NCBI GenBank assembly: GCA_002633005.1
Contig: NMRA01000123.1
Coordinates: 845,512-909,511, forward strand
Direction of reading: 5' to 3'
Origin: Phoronis australis
Lineage: Eukaryota; Phoronida; Phoronidae
DNA: 64,000 bases
Part shown: in pieces, positions 12,593 to 25,672 of the stretch
How positions within the stretch are numbered: the stretch's first letter is position 1
Layout of the letters: each line of letters begins with the position of its first letter
Translations under genes and position numbers: made by a program
The notes under the pieces: generated by a model
Seen by the model: only the letters and a program-made list of their open reading frames with translations
Databases searched by the model: none
Told to the model about the DNA's origin: nothing

Positions 12593-13322
12593 ATAAATTT
12601 TTTTTTTGATAAATTTTACTGGAAAGTCATGGCCCCCTGACCCTATAAAACTGTCGAATTTGACTAAATTTGCAACATCGTCTCAGAAATGGCTGATCGG
12701 CTTCACATGATCATGTTTGAATGAAGGCTATCAACAGCAGATTCATATGAAGGCCGAAATCAAATTCTACAGGCTTCCTGCTCTCAGAAAACATTTACAC
12801 AGACTTGTCAATAAGGCCCTACATAACTTTATGTAAGTATATTATAATTTATTATAATTTATTCCAGCACTTTTTGAAGGACTATAAAGACACTAAAATT
12901 TCATGGTATAAAGTGTCTCAGTACCAACACATCGTTTTTAAGAATAACAGATGTCCCTAAACTTTAACAGACATTTCAAGCTTGCAAACCATCTAAATTA
13001 GAAAGATATGAACTTTGTCTTTACCAGACTTTTGCTAAACACTGAAACATTTACCCTGACCATTGTCCCTGCCAGCAGAAGACAAAATTATGAACTTTTT
13101 ACAGCAAAGTCTATGGAATGTGAGCTGCCTGCCTAACACCACATTCATTATCAAAAAACAGAAATTCAACGTTAACATTGCATTGATTTATACCCTTACT
13201 GTAAGTGTATTTCCATTGAAAGTCAAAAATGTGGAAGTAAATTAACTACAAAACGGAAAGTCTGCAGAAAAGTATATTGGTAAAGAAAATCAAATGCTCC
13301 CAGTGACCTCTGTGGGTGACCT

Positions 13323-14504
13323 CTACTTGTGACCTGTCACCAAAGGTCGTCCATATGATCGGTTACTCTCCCAGCTCAGAGTGCTAGAGGTGCTATGGCC
13401 GCTACCTGGTCGAGCTCGATCAAACGTTGGTGAATTGGCCAACCGTCCATACACAGCATTAGGATCCTTGAAACGGTCCAGTTCAGCCCCTTTGGCTGCA
13501 AACTCATGGCTAAGGTCATCACCTATGGACGCCTGGTAGATGTTAGGATTGAACGGCTCAATGGGAGCCACGCTGCGAGGACGGAGACTGGTCTTCTTGG
13601 GCTTCTTCTTACGACACAGGAAAACTGTTGAAAGGAGCAAAAGTATGGATGGCTATAGCGGCCATGATGCACATGACGCATAATTGTTGCAATATGGTTA
13701 AAATTCTTCAGTTTGGGACACAATTTGGCAGACAGGTTAAATTTCGTTTTGTTATAATGCTTAATCAAATTAACTTTTCAGGAAAATTTAAATTTTGCTT
13801 TTACCATGTTTTGCATGGTGTAGCTATACCAAACAACATTTGGTATTTTTTTTAGTATTTGCAGCAACGGGGTAAGTCTGAAAAAAAATATGGCAGTTTT
13901 AGAAATTATTTTTGTCCCAAAATGCAGTACTTTTACCATAACCAAAACAATATTTGGAAATATAATTGAAACTATGTCAATATTACTCAGGTTTAAAGAT
14001 CATGGATACTAGCTACGCTATTGAAACATAATTAGCCAGCTGTGCCCTCTATTGGCACGATCGGCTTACTGCTTTTCCATGTTTTGCCATGAGGTTTACA
14101 TGGAATAACTGAATAAATAAGTCGCAAATTTCCTACAAACTTTCATAATGTGAAAGCAAGAACACGTCATGGAAACCAATTGACTTCTGGTGAAAGCAGC
14201 AAGCGAAAGGCTGCTATTTATTAAAAACTGCAAAGAAAAAGTACTATCTCCTTGTACAGCCAGGTGGCGATAATAGTCACCTGTCCCACCTGATCAGCCC
14301 CCCATTGCATTCTGAAGGACTCCAATTGATATGACATTTAAAAAATAAAACCACCGGCAACTTACAAAGCAGGCCCAGTGCCGACAGTGCTGCGAGTATA
14401 CCCAGAGGTACAGCTATACCAATGCCTATCTTCTCGGAGTTAGACAGACCAGTCTTGTCATCAGGACCTCCGCTCAGGGATTCAGGATTGCCAGGATTGA
14501 CAGG
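13323..14504 (-). other. Transmembrane exon and cytoplasmic tail exon
   Basis: Exons 14366-14504 (phase 0 in, phase 1 out) and 13323-13624. The first encodes a Gly/Pro/Asp linker, then IGIAVPLGILAALSALGLL, a single hydrophobic helix continued by FFLC from the next exon. RKKKPKK follows as a stop-transfer signal, so the N terminus is outside. The roughly 90-residue tail has several tyrosines, including YGRL (Y-x-x-hydrophobic, a possible AP-2 endocytosis signal), and ends LVTGHK-TAG. No kinase, SH2-binding ITAM or PDZ-binding end is evident. Confidence 0.9.
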
Positions 14505-17500
14505 CTGTGTGGCAAGGCAATGGAATGAGAGTGAATCCAGTTGGTGAGGTAGGTCAATTACCAGGGCTTGGAATGACCAACAACAAAAAAGAGGATGTAT
14601 TGTTTCACAAATAAAAAGGCTGGTGTGAAAGAAATATTTGTGTTGTAAGATTTAACTGAAATGAATGTTTTTGCATGATCAAAGTCAAAAGCATGATAAA
14701 AAAGACAAAAAAGAGATAACTGGAAATCAAATAAGAGGAAATCTAAACTAAAAAAGAGGAAATCCTGAAATGAGGAAAATTCCAAGCCCTGTTCCATCTT
14801 ATCAAGGCAGTTCGTAAGTCGTGCCTTTCACTTCTGCGTTACGCTCTGAACTAACGAATCACACCTTATTACAGTACTAGTGATGATAATAGTAATAATA
14901 ATAAAACAAACACAAAATATATAACATACTATCAATACAATCTGAAATTTCAAACACAGAAAAGCCATTATTTCCTACAACTAAAGGTTACGTCCTTAAT
15001 TTCAAAACGCGTGAAAACATGAATGGTGTCGATAAGTATGGTAATAATGTCTTACAGGATTAATACGTCCACCTCTGTAAGGCAAAACTCTGATAAGTAA
15101 AAGAAATGCTGGCATTACTATTAATTATCAGTAAAACTGCAAACGTGCCATGTATTGCTGCCATCAGTGTGAAGCAAAGGAAACAGCTGATGTTCAATTC
15201 TCATTGGGTGCTGGTGAAATTTCAAATCATGTGTTTTCTCTTGTTGAGAATTCACCGAGGGCGCTTGCAAGACAATGGTCCCAGTGTGTATAAAAATACA
15301 TTCCTGCAAACATCTAGCCCACAAATGCGTCCATGTAAAACAACATATTGTCAATGAATTCAAATAACAAAGACGCGCCATTTTTTATCAGCATCTCCAC
15401 CAGGTACATGTCGATGCGGCCATTTTCTATTGATTCATGATATTAAAGTTGAGACTGGTCCGTTGTATTACCTTTTTTGATTTCTCAATAGATCTTTAGA
15501 AACATCTCGTCTTTGACTGTGATGAATCGTGGGAAATCTGGTCACCTTTGATCTCGAAACTGCCCCTACACTCTTGTTCCAGATTTTATAGGAGGCCAGT
15601 TTAAACATCACACGTGACCAGAGTTCCCACGATTCATCACAGTCAACATCCCATCAAAGGTGATGAGATGTTTCTGAAGTCTAGGAAATCAAAAAGGTAA
15701 CCCAGCAGACCAGTTTCAACTTTAATATCACGAACATTCCTGGATGGCTCAATTCGAGGTCTACATTTTATTAATCACGCACTATTTTCATCTGATCTTC
15801 TAATTATGATTTTCAGTAACTATTAAAACACTTACTCTGATCTTATTTTTGTCCTTTGACAATACTGCTGGATTTCTTGTCACTGGTTCGCAGCTACTCT
15901 GTGGCACCTGGCCACACAGGCTGCACGTCTCCATGGTGACAGCACAGACGGAGACATTTGATTGGCTGGTCAAGTTACGCAATGATGCATTAGTCAGGTC
16001 GGAGGCATTGTAAACAATGAGAGTTGTGGTTCTAGTGACAGGCTCGACTGATGCTTGGAAAGACTTGCACATGGTTTTCTGGTGAAATAGAGAGAAAATG
16101 ACATTTTTAGCATTAAAATCACAGATGGCATCTGAAAGAAACCTACTTTAACTCTTTCACCTCCAAGTAACTGTCGGCCATTGTGTCCCTGAACCCCAAG
16201 TAACTTAGTACACATGGGCTGAACTGATGTGCTTGTTTTCAAAATTCCATAAACAATCCATTTATCATTGAATTTCAAAGTGTAATACACCAAAATGTAG
16301 AGAACAGAATGAACTTTATCTACAAATTCACCAAAATTAAAAAATCCCACTCTCTCATGTGATGCAGGTAAGTAACACCTGAAATGCCGGTGTTTGTTTG
16401 CCAATTTGCCAATTCAATGTATCGTTTAAAGAATAAAAATGATTTATGAGTAACAGTGTCGTGAATATTCTTCAGTAAAATTTCTTAAGATACGTTTTTA
16501 ATCACATTTCACATCTTCTATTTACATTTGAAGTCCATAAAGTGACTTAAATTAGGCGATCGTTAAGTTCAACGATTCAAATTTGTCCACTTCCGGTTGT
16601 GACTCGCGCTTCCTTTGGGCGTTCAAATTAATTACCCTGACAATTTCACCGAATATTTCATCAATATAGAAATTTTTAAAGTACTCAACTTGCTTATCGT
16701 AACCATCGTAAACTCTAGAAGACTCCACATGTTCAGAAAATTTGCGAAGATGTCGAAGTTCAACGGCGTTTGTTTGACCCAATTGCGAAATTCGCGACCT
16801 GCAAAGTTTTCCTCCGGTTCAAAGCCATGTAATTCAACTTCTTTGTCGTAATAGTCAACAAAATCTGGCCAGATTTATAAGAATTCCTTTTTGGGTTATC
16901 TTGTATATTAATTAAGTAAAAAGTATACAAATTATTGCCAATTTCGTCATTTGAAAAGTCTACGTCTGAATCGCCGTCGGCCGACATTTTGTTTTCGCGA
17001 GTCATCGATCTAAATTCTTGGAAAACCCCTTCAATAACTCACGTTACCTCTCAGCAACGAATCAGAAAAGCTGTTAGAAATGAAGGTAAGGCTATATTTA
17101 AATTTGTGACGTACACAAAAGAATTCCCCTAATCAACCAATCAAATATTCTGTTGCTTGGAAGTTCGGCATATCGTGAGACCGATAAAGCGGTCCACGGT
17201 GTTGAATGGAGGTAAGTTTCAGAGACCGCTTAAGCGGTCTGCGGTGTTGAAAGGGTTAAACATGCATTGTGCTTTCTGATTCAAATCACGTACAACTTCA
17301 AAATTGGTCTCGACTGCCTTGTAAACTGCAATGTGTTAAGAAAAAATGACAAAACTTAAGAGTTCACACATTGCGAAGTGGAACCATAAGTCAACATTTC
17401 CAATTAAAGTCCTAACTTAAGTCCCATGCTTCTGGACTCAAGCACTTAAATGTGAGTGGTCCCCAAGCCCAAAAATTGCTTCCAATGTGAGTTAAGGAGG

Positions 17501-20500
17501 ATGTGACGACTGTTTTCATATCACTGTAAATGGTCTAATTCACTGTGATATATGTTTATTGAAGGATACACAGAACATACAAAGAAATAATGGTCTAATT
17601 CAATAGTTTGTTTTTGATATAGGATGGCTACACCAACAGGTCCTATGATATCATGAGTGGGTCTCGACCTCAATACTTAAAGGGCTGGACAAAGTTTAGG
17701 GACGGCCCTATAAATGCCATTTCTCATTTTTTATTTTAAATGCTCTCTGACTGAGCAGACATATTTCTAAGTTCAGTGAAAGTTATGCTATTTCACCTAC
17801 CAAATCAGCAGTAAATGACACAGGGACAGGGTCAGTGGTTACCGTGGCAACAGATGTTGTAATTCTTTCTGTTGTAGACACTGTTGCATGTGACGCCTAA
17901 AACAGAAGATACATGTATGGAACAGAACCTTCTTTAGCGAAGCAATTCTATTAAATATAACAGATTCCAATACCTACCATAAGGAATATACCATCACACA
18001 AGCACACAGATATTAAATTGTGATCTCAACACTAAGTAGAAGTGATAAGTAATTATCAAGTGATAATATGTCAAACAAGAGCAGTCCCCGGGGCGACCAC
18101 GGTGCATTGCAGTGTTTCTAGGGGTTTGGGTAAGGTACAATAGGGCTACACATTAATCAATTCTACCACAACGAGAAGGTGCAGTTAAGGCCCCTTGTTG
18201 ACTAACTAGTACATGTCTTTGCATCATATAACTTAAAGTTAGTTGTCATTAGTTGTTAGTTGTTAGTTGTCCATTTAGTCACAATGACCTTAAGTACATG
18301 AAGACTTGTGGGGAACGCTGATGGACATGTTATGTAACTGTAAGCTTTACAATACGAAGTCTCCTGGATAAATTGAGAGGGAATACTTAGGTTAGCCTAG
18401 TTTACTTTTCAAAAATGCTACAGTTTAATACAGAGTCCTGTCGTACCGACCATGTAACCATAAAAAATACCATAACACTATCATGATGAACAGGAACAAA
18501 AAGAATAAAAATTGTTGATAACTGATGTATGAATTACAACCAGTAAGTGAATAGTATCGTCAACAAGAATAGCAATGAAGGAACCTAACAAATAGTTTGT
18601 CTTGACACCTAGGGCAGCAAGCATTGGCATAATAATGTAGAACCTTACATCAGTAGTCACACGCTCTGTGGCTGTAGTCTGGGTAAACACTGGGAGAGTT
18701 GGCAGAGTGGTAGTAGTAGAAGTCACCGGCTTGACTGTCTCTACAGTCTTCCCCTTCACTATGACAACAGGTGGAACGGGCGTGGTTGGATCACTGGTGG
18801 TGGACACTACTATTGTGGTGGTAAGGGGGGCACTGGTTGGACACAGACTGAAAAAGATACACAAGAGGAATAAAAACATAGTATCCGAGTATACAGGTGA
18901 AAGGTGCGTTTTAACGATGCTCATCTTTGCTGATTCGTGAATCTAGAAATTTCTTCACCATATTATTGGTTTTAAGTTTGTTGGGAATGAGAAGCACCAT
19001 GCGAATGAATCGAAGGCATCAATTATAGGAAAAAATAGCCAGACCTGTGACTTTCTAAAGAATCATACTGTAGATGAATTGGTGATAGAAAAAAAATGTG
19101 ATTGTGGTGAGGCCACAAAATAACAGCAAGTGAAGCTGGGTAAAAAAGAACCTCAACCCATTAAATCAGGCATCAGGTGACTTTTCTTTTTGAAAATAAA
19201 GGAAACTAAAATACCACATCACCAGCTCAGTTTTTATGACCAGTGCTACTTCTTAGCCTACACAGCATTATTGAGACCGCATGATTTTGCAGGCATAAAT
19301 GGCCCTAAGTTTTGATTTTTTCTTCTCAGACAACAGATCATATATTAAGAAAATGTTAAGAACTGAATTAAATTTGGTTACAAATGACAAGCAATCCCTG
19401 AGCTGACGCCAGCAAAAAGTTTCTTTACATACTTCCGTCACAAGACATCTCGCTACACAATACGTTTCATTACCTGTAATAGTGCCCCTTGATGACTGCC
19501 ACACTTAAACCCTTGACAGTAGTACTGGACAAGAGAGTCATCTTTAATTGTCCACTTTTGACGTACTGTTCTATCTGTGTGTACTTGTCCAGCAAGTAAA
19601 CTGTGTCGTTGGATGGTTTGGTCAGAGTAAAAACTATAACATTCTGAAAACGTAATTTACATGTTACTGCCCTTCAACCTCAGCAGGTTAATTAACGACT
19701 GCACAATACATTTCCCAACCGGGAACTCTGAATGATCCTTACTGGTTAGCACAAACCAGAAACATGTTTGCTGCCAAATGAATTGGGAAACAATGACTGT
19801 TAGTGACAACACTACTTGCACTCTCAACACAACTGGCCGACTTGTACAGTAGCAGAACGACTATGTAAATCAGCGTGGAAATAAGATCGCAAACATTCTT
19901 AAGTCTTGTCTGCACACCATCTATTGGCGAGTCCTAGTCGCGGTAGAAATCTTTTCAGATTTATGTTCATTAAGTCAAGTGATGTGGCCAACAAGTAGGA
20001 TGCAGATCAGACTTAAAATGTTTGCGATTTAACTAAATAACCTAAAACAATTGGAGATCTTTGTATTAAGGCGAGCACCTCCTGGGCCGGTATACCGACA
20101 CATTACGTTTTTGTCTCTAATCGTTATCAATATCAAGCACTAATGAATATCAATTAAATTAGTTTTTGGCCACAGTAAAAAAAAACGGTTTTTAATGAAT
20201 ATCAATGAATTGAAAACTACTACGCACATTTCTAAATAGATTCATCACTTCTCATCAAAAATAGGCAAACCAATCATTAAGCCACTGCTATAAACAGCTT
20301 GAATTTCATTTTCCAAAATGTTGCATAAGTTTGCCAACTCCAATATAGAGCAAACTCTACAATCAACTCGAGCAAAACGTTCTTTTGTGGCGAAAATTAA
20401 AAACTCAACTATCACCTTTCTACCACGCATTGTCCAAACTGAAGAATTTTTTTGTTTAACATCAATTAACACCCACCTTTGCTACGTTATCTAAAGTGAT

Positions 20501-23500
20501 TCCAGACAACAAGTGTGAGCTGAGCACGCCACCTAGTGATGACTTGAGATGAGTGAGGAGATCACGACGACTAGTGACATCTTTAGTCACCATGTTGGTG
20601 AAGTCATAATCCAGTGCCATGGCCAGAGTCAAACTGTGGAAAAAACAGTAATTGTCAACCTTCGTGAAGTGCCTTTTAAATTTCCACTTCCTATCCATGA
20701 AAGTGCATTTACGAATCCTTGATGATTGAACAACTTTGACTCATTCCTTCAAGTGCTGTGAAATCAATCACTGACTGTCATTCTTTTGTTTTGAACATGA
20801 CTATCTAAAAAACCTATGCCTAACCTGCAGGCAACCTCGTGTTTGATCAACAACTTACATGGTACCTTAGCTGGAGACCGTTTATATACCAATACTTTCA
20901 TATACGACGTGTGCATGACAGTCCATGTGCCTGCATGTTTCTGAAATAACATGATTTTTAAAAGTTTGCTCTTGAGCAATTAAAGGTGCTTTGTATGCGC
21001 CTAACTCTGCATAAAGGCACACCTTATATAAGCCCTTGGGTCTAATTTTAGACATAGATACAACTTCTCATATAGATGGTTGGGCCTAAATACGTGCAGG
21101 TATGGTAATTTCAATAGCATCATAGCCAACAGTCACATTTATTTACTTACTCTGTGTAGTCATCAACATTCCTGACCTCTAGAAGGTCGCGCCTATCACG
21201 TGGGCCAATCGTAAACTTGGATTTGGATGAGAACATTTTATGTATCAAATCTTTTGTTCCGGCATTGACAGGCATCTTGACAGTTGCTTGAATGTCAAAC
21301 TCCACACCATCCTGATTAAATGCGGAAGGTAAACAGAGATCAGACAAATTGGTTCAATACAATTGTCATTCAGAGATGCAGAGAAAATGGATTGGTTAGA
21401 TAGCAAGTTCATTCAGACCACATGCACAATACATTCTATCACTACTAATAGACATTATTAGGATAAAGCATTGACTGAAAGCATACAGGCTGATTAGGTA
21501 TCTCAGAACAGAAATTTAAAGTGATCAACAAGCACTCTACACCAGGCAGAAAAATAATACACAAAATATATTGAGTTTTGCCATTTATAGAATATGCATT
21601 AAAAATTACAAAACCCATACAGAAGCCTTGGAGATAATTCTGAATTTCAAGCAAACAATATTGGACAACGACTGTTCATGATGAAAAAAAATTGAAATTT
21701 AACACCCTTAACCTGAAACACGGCCTAATACAACCAACATCATCACTCACTGGGGTCAACTCCACCCTGACAAGTGATCTGACAGAGATGCGACCAATCA
21801 GTTCAGTCATCAGTTTTTTGTGGAAGTACTCTAGAGTCTCATTTCTTTGCAGCTCACTCAGCTCCAGAGTCTCATTACAGGGTATGAACGCAGTCATGGT
21901 CAGTCTGCAATAATTATTCATTAAATGCAGTCTAATCAAACTGACAACGGGCAAAGCAAAGCCGCAATATATGTTATGGTATTAACAAAATCAACTTTTC
22001 CAAACAGTCGTATTAATGCTGTCCTACCCAAAAAAATGCCATTACATTCTAATCCTTAACACAAACAATACATATTAATAAAGCAGAAAAATGGTTCCAG
22101 GTGATCAGTGCAGTGGGCCCACATGCACAACCTACGTACGTCTGGTGTAACGTGCACTAGACTGCCTGCAATTAATTTTTTATCCTTAACCCACACATTG
22201 CATTACGAGGCAAAAATGCTTATAAAACAGAAATGGCAACACTGAACACAACCTCACTGGTTAATTGCAGCGGCTATTTAATAACTGATTGCTCTCCGGG
22301 TTTGTTCTTGATGGGAAATGAGTGTCCACAGTTTTTCTAATTTAAGTTACTTTTATCATTATTACATCATTTATGCAAGCTCAAAATATTGACAACATTT
22401 TATCTCAAACAAAGTTTAAATCTGAACCACCAAAACTTGCCCACGCTATAATTGTAACTAGTTCATGACTAAAATAAAGAGTAATCAAATATTTTGACAC
22501 TGACAGCTCTTATAAATAAATTCTAAATTAATATAAAAACAAAACTGAAAAAGTTCCCACGTACAATGTATTATTAATTCAAAACTACTCACGTCTCGGG
22601 CAGAAAGCAGTCGTTATCACAGCTTGGTACTTTATCTAGGTCACACCAATAACAGCCTTTCAGCGACTGACATGTGTCTTTGTTAGATCTAAAAAAATCC
22701 AAATATATACATACAGAAGGAGAAACAGTACTTGCGGTAAACACACAGTACTCGATAACTTGGTATACACACAATACTTCAGTGATAACAGTATACACAC
22801 ACACAACTTGATATCTTGGTATACGTACACTACCAGATAACTTGGTATAAACACACAACTTGATATCTTGGTACAAACACAATACTTGATAACGTGGTAT
22901 ACACATACTACTTGATAACTTGGTATACACACAGTGCTTGATATCTTAGTATACACAGTGACTGACACAAACTAAAACATCCACCCACGTTGGCGGCAAA
23001 CCACTATCAATCCTTTCAGCGAGAGCAGCCCCTAGAGGCATACACAAGAACTATTTCCTCGCTGAACAGTATTCTCAGTAAATGAAACAGTGAACACCAG
23101 GGGACTGTTTTATGAAAACTAACTTCAGACTTAAGTCGGAAATTTGGTCTTATGCTCGACACAATTATTTCTAAAAAACAATTGAATCTAACTTTATCAT
23201 AAATGTAAAGTTTCTGAGAATACACACAGAGCAGCTGGTTACTGGGATTAATTTCTGCAAATGATTTCTCAACTGTAACGCAGTCATAATTACTTGACTG
23301 AACCTTTTTCAGCAGCTGTGAAGAGGGACCGTAAGACAAAATTTCTGTCTTATGTCGTGTCTCACTTTCATGAAACAGACTCTCAAACACTAAATAATCG
23401 TGTAACTTTTTACCATACCCAACACTACAGTTAAAGCCACAGTCAACACCATAGCCGAGGTCATAACTCCAGTCAACAGGTGGCATTGGTGGTTGAGTCA

Positions 23501-25630
23501 GAGGAAGTAGCACCATCTGATGGTCATTGATGAAACTTTCAACGTCAGACAGGATACTTCCAGGGATGTCTGAGGGATGTTGAATCACGAAGCTCACTGT
23601 TGTCTGTAAAAGTCAGACAAAAGAATAAATTGCAAAGCAAATTTGAGGGATAAATAGTTCTTTCTTGCTCTCTCTATGTTCAATGTGCTTAAGGTTATAT
23701 AGAACCTTATCCACAGGTTTGTGCACTTAGCCAAATACCTACAAACGTATTAATACAAAATTAACTCACCAAAAGTATATAGTAGAAATTCCTTTGAATT
23801 TGAATTTTGGCTTTATGTGAATCTACCTCATGACCGTGCTTTTTAGGGAAATTTAGCAATAATAGAAACTTAACATACTTAAAATACATAACCAAATTTC
23901 TTGTGATATATAAATGTTCAACATAAAGTCTCAAAAATCCTGTTGTAGTTTTCTCTGTCGGTAAATTATTGTTTTGTTTTCATGTTATTATTTTTTAATA
24001 AAGGTCACACAAGTCCCATTTTTGACAGCCCTCATGCAAAAGTGAATTGGAAAACATAGCGTCCTAAAGCTTCATGTACATCACATAAGATATTTCTGAG
24101 ATATGTTTCAAAGTTGGTCACAGTTAGAAATTTTGCTAACTGGTTCTAAAGAAAACTTGAAGTCGTACAAATGTCTCAAAAATGTGATGAAAATATTCCC
24201 AAGCAGTCACATGTTGTGCTGCATAACCAGTCATTAGTGAAATCTAAAAAAATGCATTTGACAATATGCCAGTCACAGTTCTTGCAGGATAAGAGATGCA
24301 CTTGTACCTCTTTGTGAAGTCCTTTCAGTCGAAACAGTACAAGGAGGTATTTGAAATCATAGTTTGATTTATTATTCTTAATGTCAATTCACAGGGAATT
24401 GTGTCTCACATTTTTAATACACTGTTTTAACACCAGCGACTTCAGCCACCAAAGTCCCTTGGCTAAAGCAATACCTTTATTTTTGATGACTGATATTTCC
24501 ATTGGCCGGAGTAAACTTTAAAATCAAAAATCTCACAAATGATTCTCTCGGCCATGGACCAGAGTGGAATGTCATGGGAGTTAACTCACTTCCTAAAGAG
24601 AAACTGATGTAAATAAAACCACTAAGAACTTTGACAATCAAAAAGATTTAAAATGGCGGATAAGTTTTAAAAATCTGTGTCAAACAACTTGCATATTGTA
24701 GTCCAGGAACAATCACGGGATTAAAGAAATGTTACTTTGAATAACATCAAAGGAAATAGAGATAATAACTTTATGCGTGCTCGTAAAACACAAAATTTTT
24801 CTTAATTTTCATTTTTGTTGCTATATTTAACAAAATTTCACTAGTTGGCCATATTGTGTATTGAAGAAATAGCATAATATCCCTTATCTGACTAAATATT
24901 CCGTTAGATAAGGACAATGGTGTTGTGCCTCCAGTATAGGAATTTAGCTGATCGTGGGATCATTACGCCCAGACCGTGTCTTGCGATTCACCTTGAGGTG
25001 AATTTGCAATGAATTCAAGCAGAAAAATGTGACACACCTTTCCCAGTTGGATATCAGATATGGTTTCTGCGATGTCCCTCGGGAAGTAAGTAGAGACCAT
25101 TTCCTGCAGTTTCTTGGACACTCGCTCACGTAGACCCACGTCACTGCTGACTAGCTTCTCCAAGTCGAGGCTGTCGTCATACTTCAGGGTTAGTGTGGCT
25201 CTGTTAAAAGATCGGATGAGACTGTCTACAGTACAGTCAGTTAACCCACCCCAAGACTTCTGAAAACCCAGACACGTTTGCACTGCTAATAGGATCTGTC
25301 TATTGTATGCGGTGATCCATGAACCCGGTAAGCAACCAGCAAGTCGAAGTCTTTCAGATGTCATTAACAAATTGATTGCGATTTTCCAGGTAATGAATCG
25401 TTCCACAAATAAATAAGATTGTGTGATAGAAATATTTTTTCTTGCATGAATAAAGTCAAAATATTGATAAAAAGAGCCTAAAAAGAGGAAACTGGAAGTC
25501 AAATAAGAGGGCATTGGAACCAAAAATCCTTTTACAAGAGCAAAATTCTAAGCACTGCATGGAATAGATGCCCCCCCACAAGACAATAAAAGATAAAAAC
25601 AAGGAAGCTAGTAAAAAGAAAAAGAAATTA

Positions 25631-25672
<42 letters not shown>

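Larger units (their letters stand above)
9637..13322. other. Convergent intergenic interval / 3' UTRs, no supported gene
   Basis: The PhyH gene ends at 9636 on the + strand and the modular membrane gene ends at 13323 on the - strand, so this interval holds both 3' UTRs. It contains the AATAAA at 9700, a GGGGGCAGATCCAGGAT hAT-like end at 10545, one copy of the CCTCATGCAAAAG repeat (about 11730-11970), a hAT-like element (12084-12592) and minus-strand AATAAA candidates at 12848-12863. No open frame shows coding features. Confidence 0.7.
15836..18847 (-). other. Thr/Pro-rich stalk and membrane-proximal Cys segment
   Basis: Exons 18649-18847 (phase 2 in, phase 0 out), 17801-17896 (32 codons, phase 0) and 15836-16078 (81 codons, phase 0). 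The first two are dominated by Thr, Ser, Val and Pro (for example TSTTTTLPTLPV), as in O-glycosylated mucin-like stalks. The third has five Cys (KTMCKSF, VCAVTMETCSLCG, SSCEPVTR) and four N-glycosylation sequons (NAS twice, NLT, NVS). The stalk separates the modules from the membrane. Confidence 0.82.

Noticed and set aside
22589-22968. Minus-strand frames rich in VCVYTKLSS-like repeats
   Set aside because: Produced by the 30-bp minisatellite next to exon E6; only the last part (22593-22688) is real exon.
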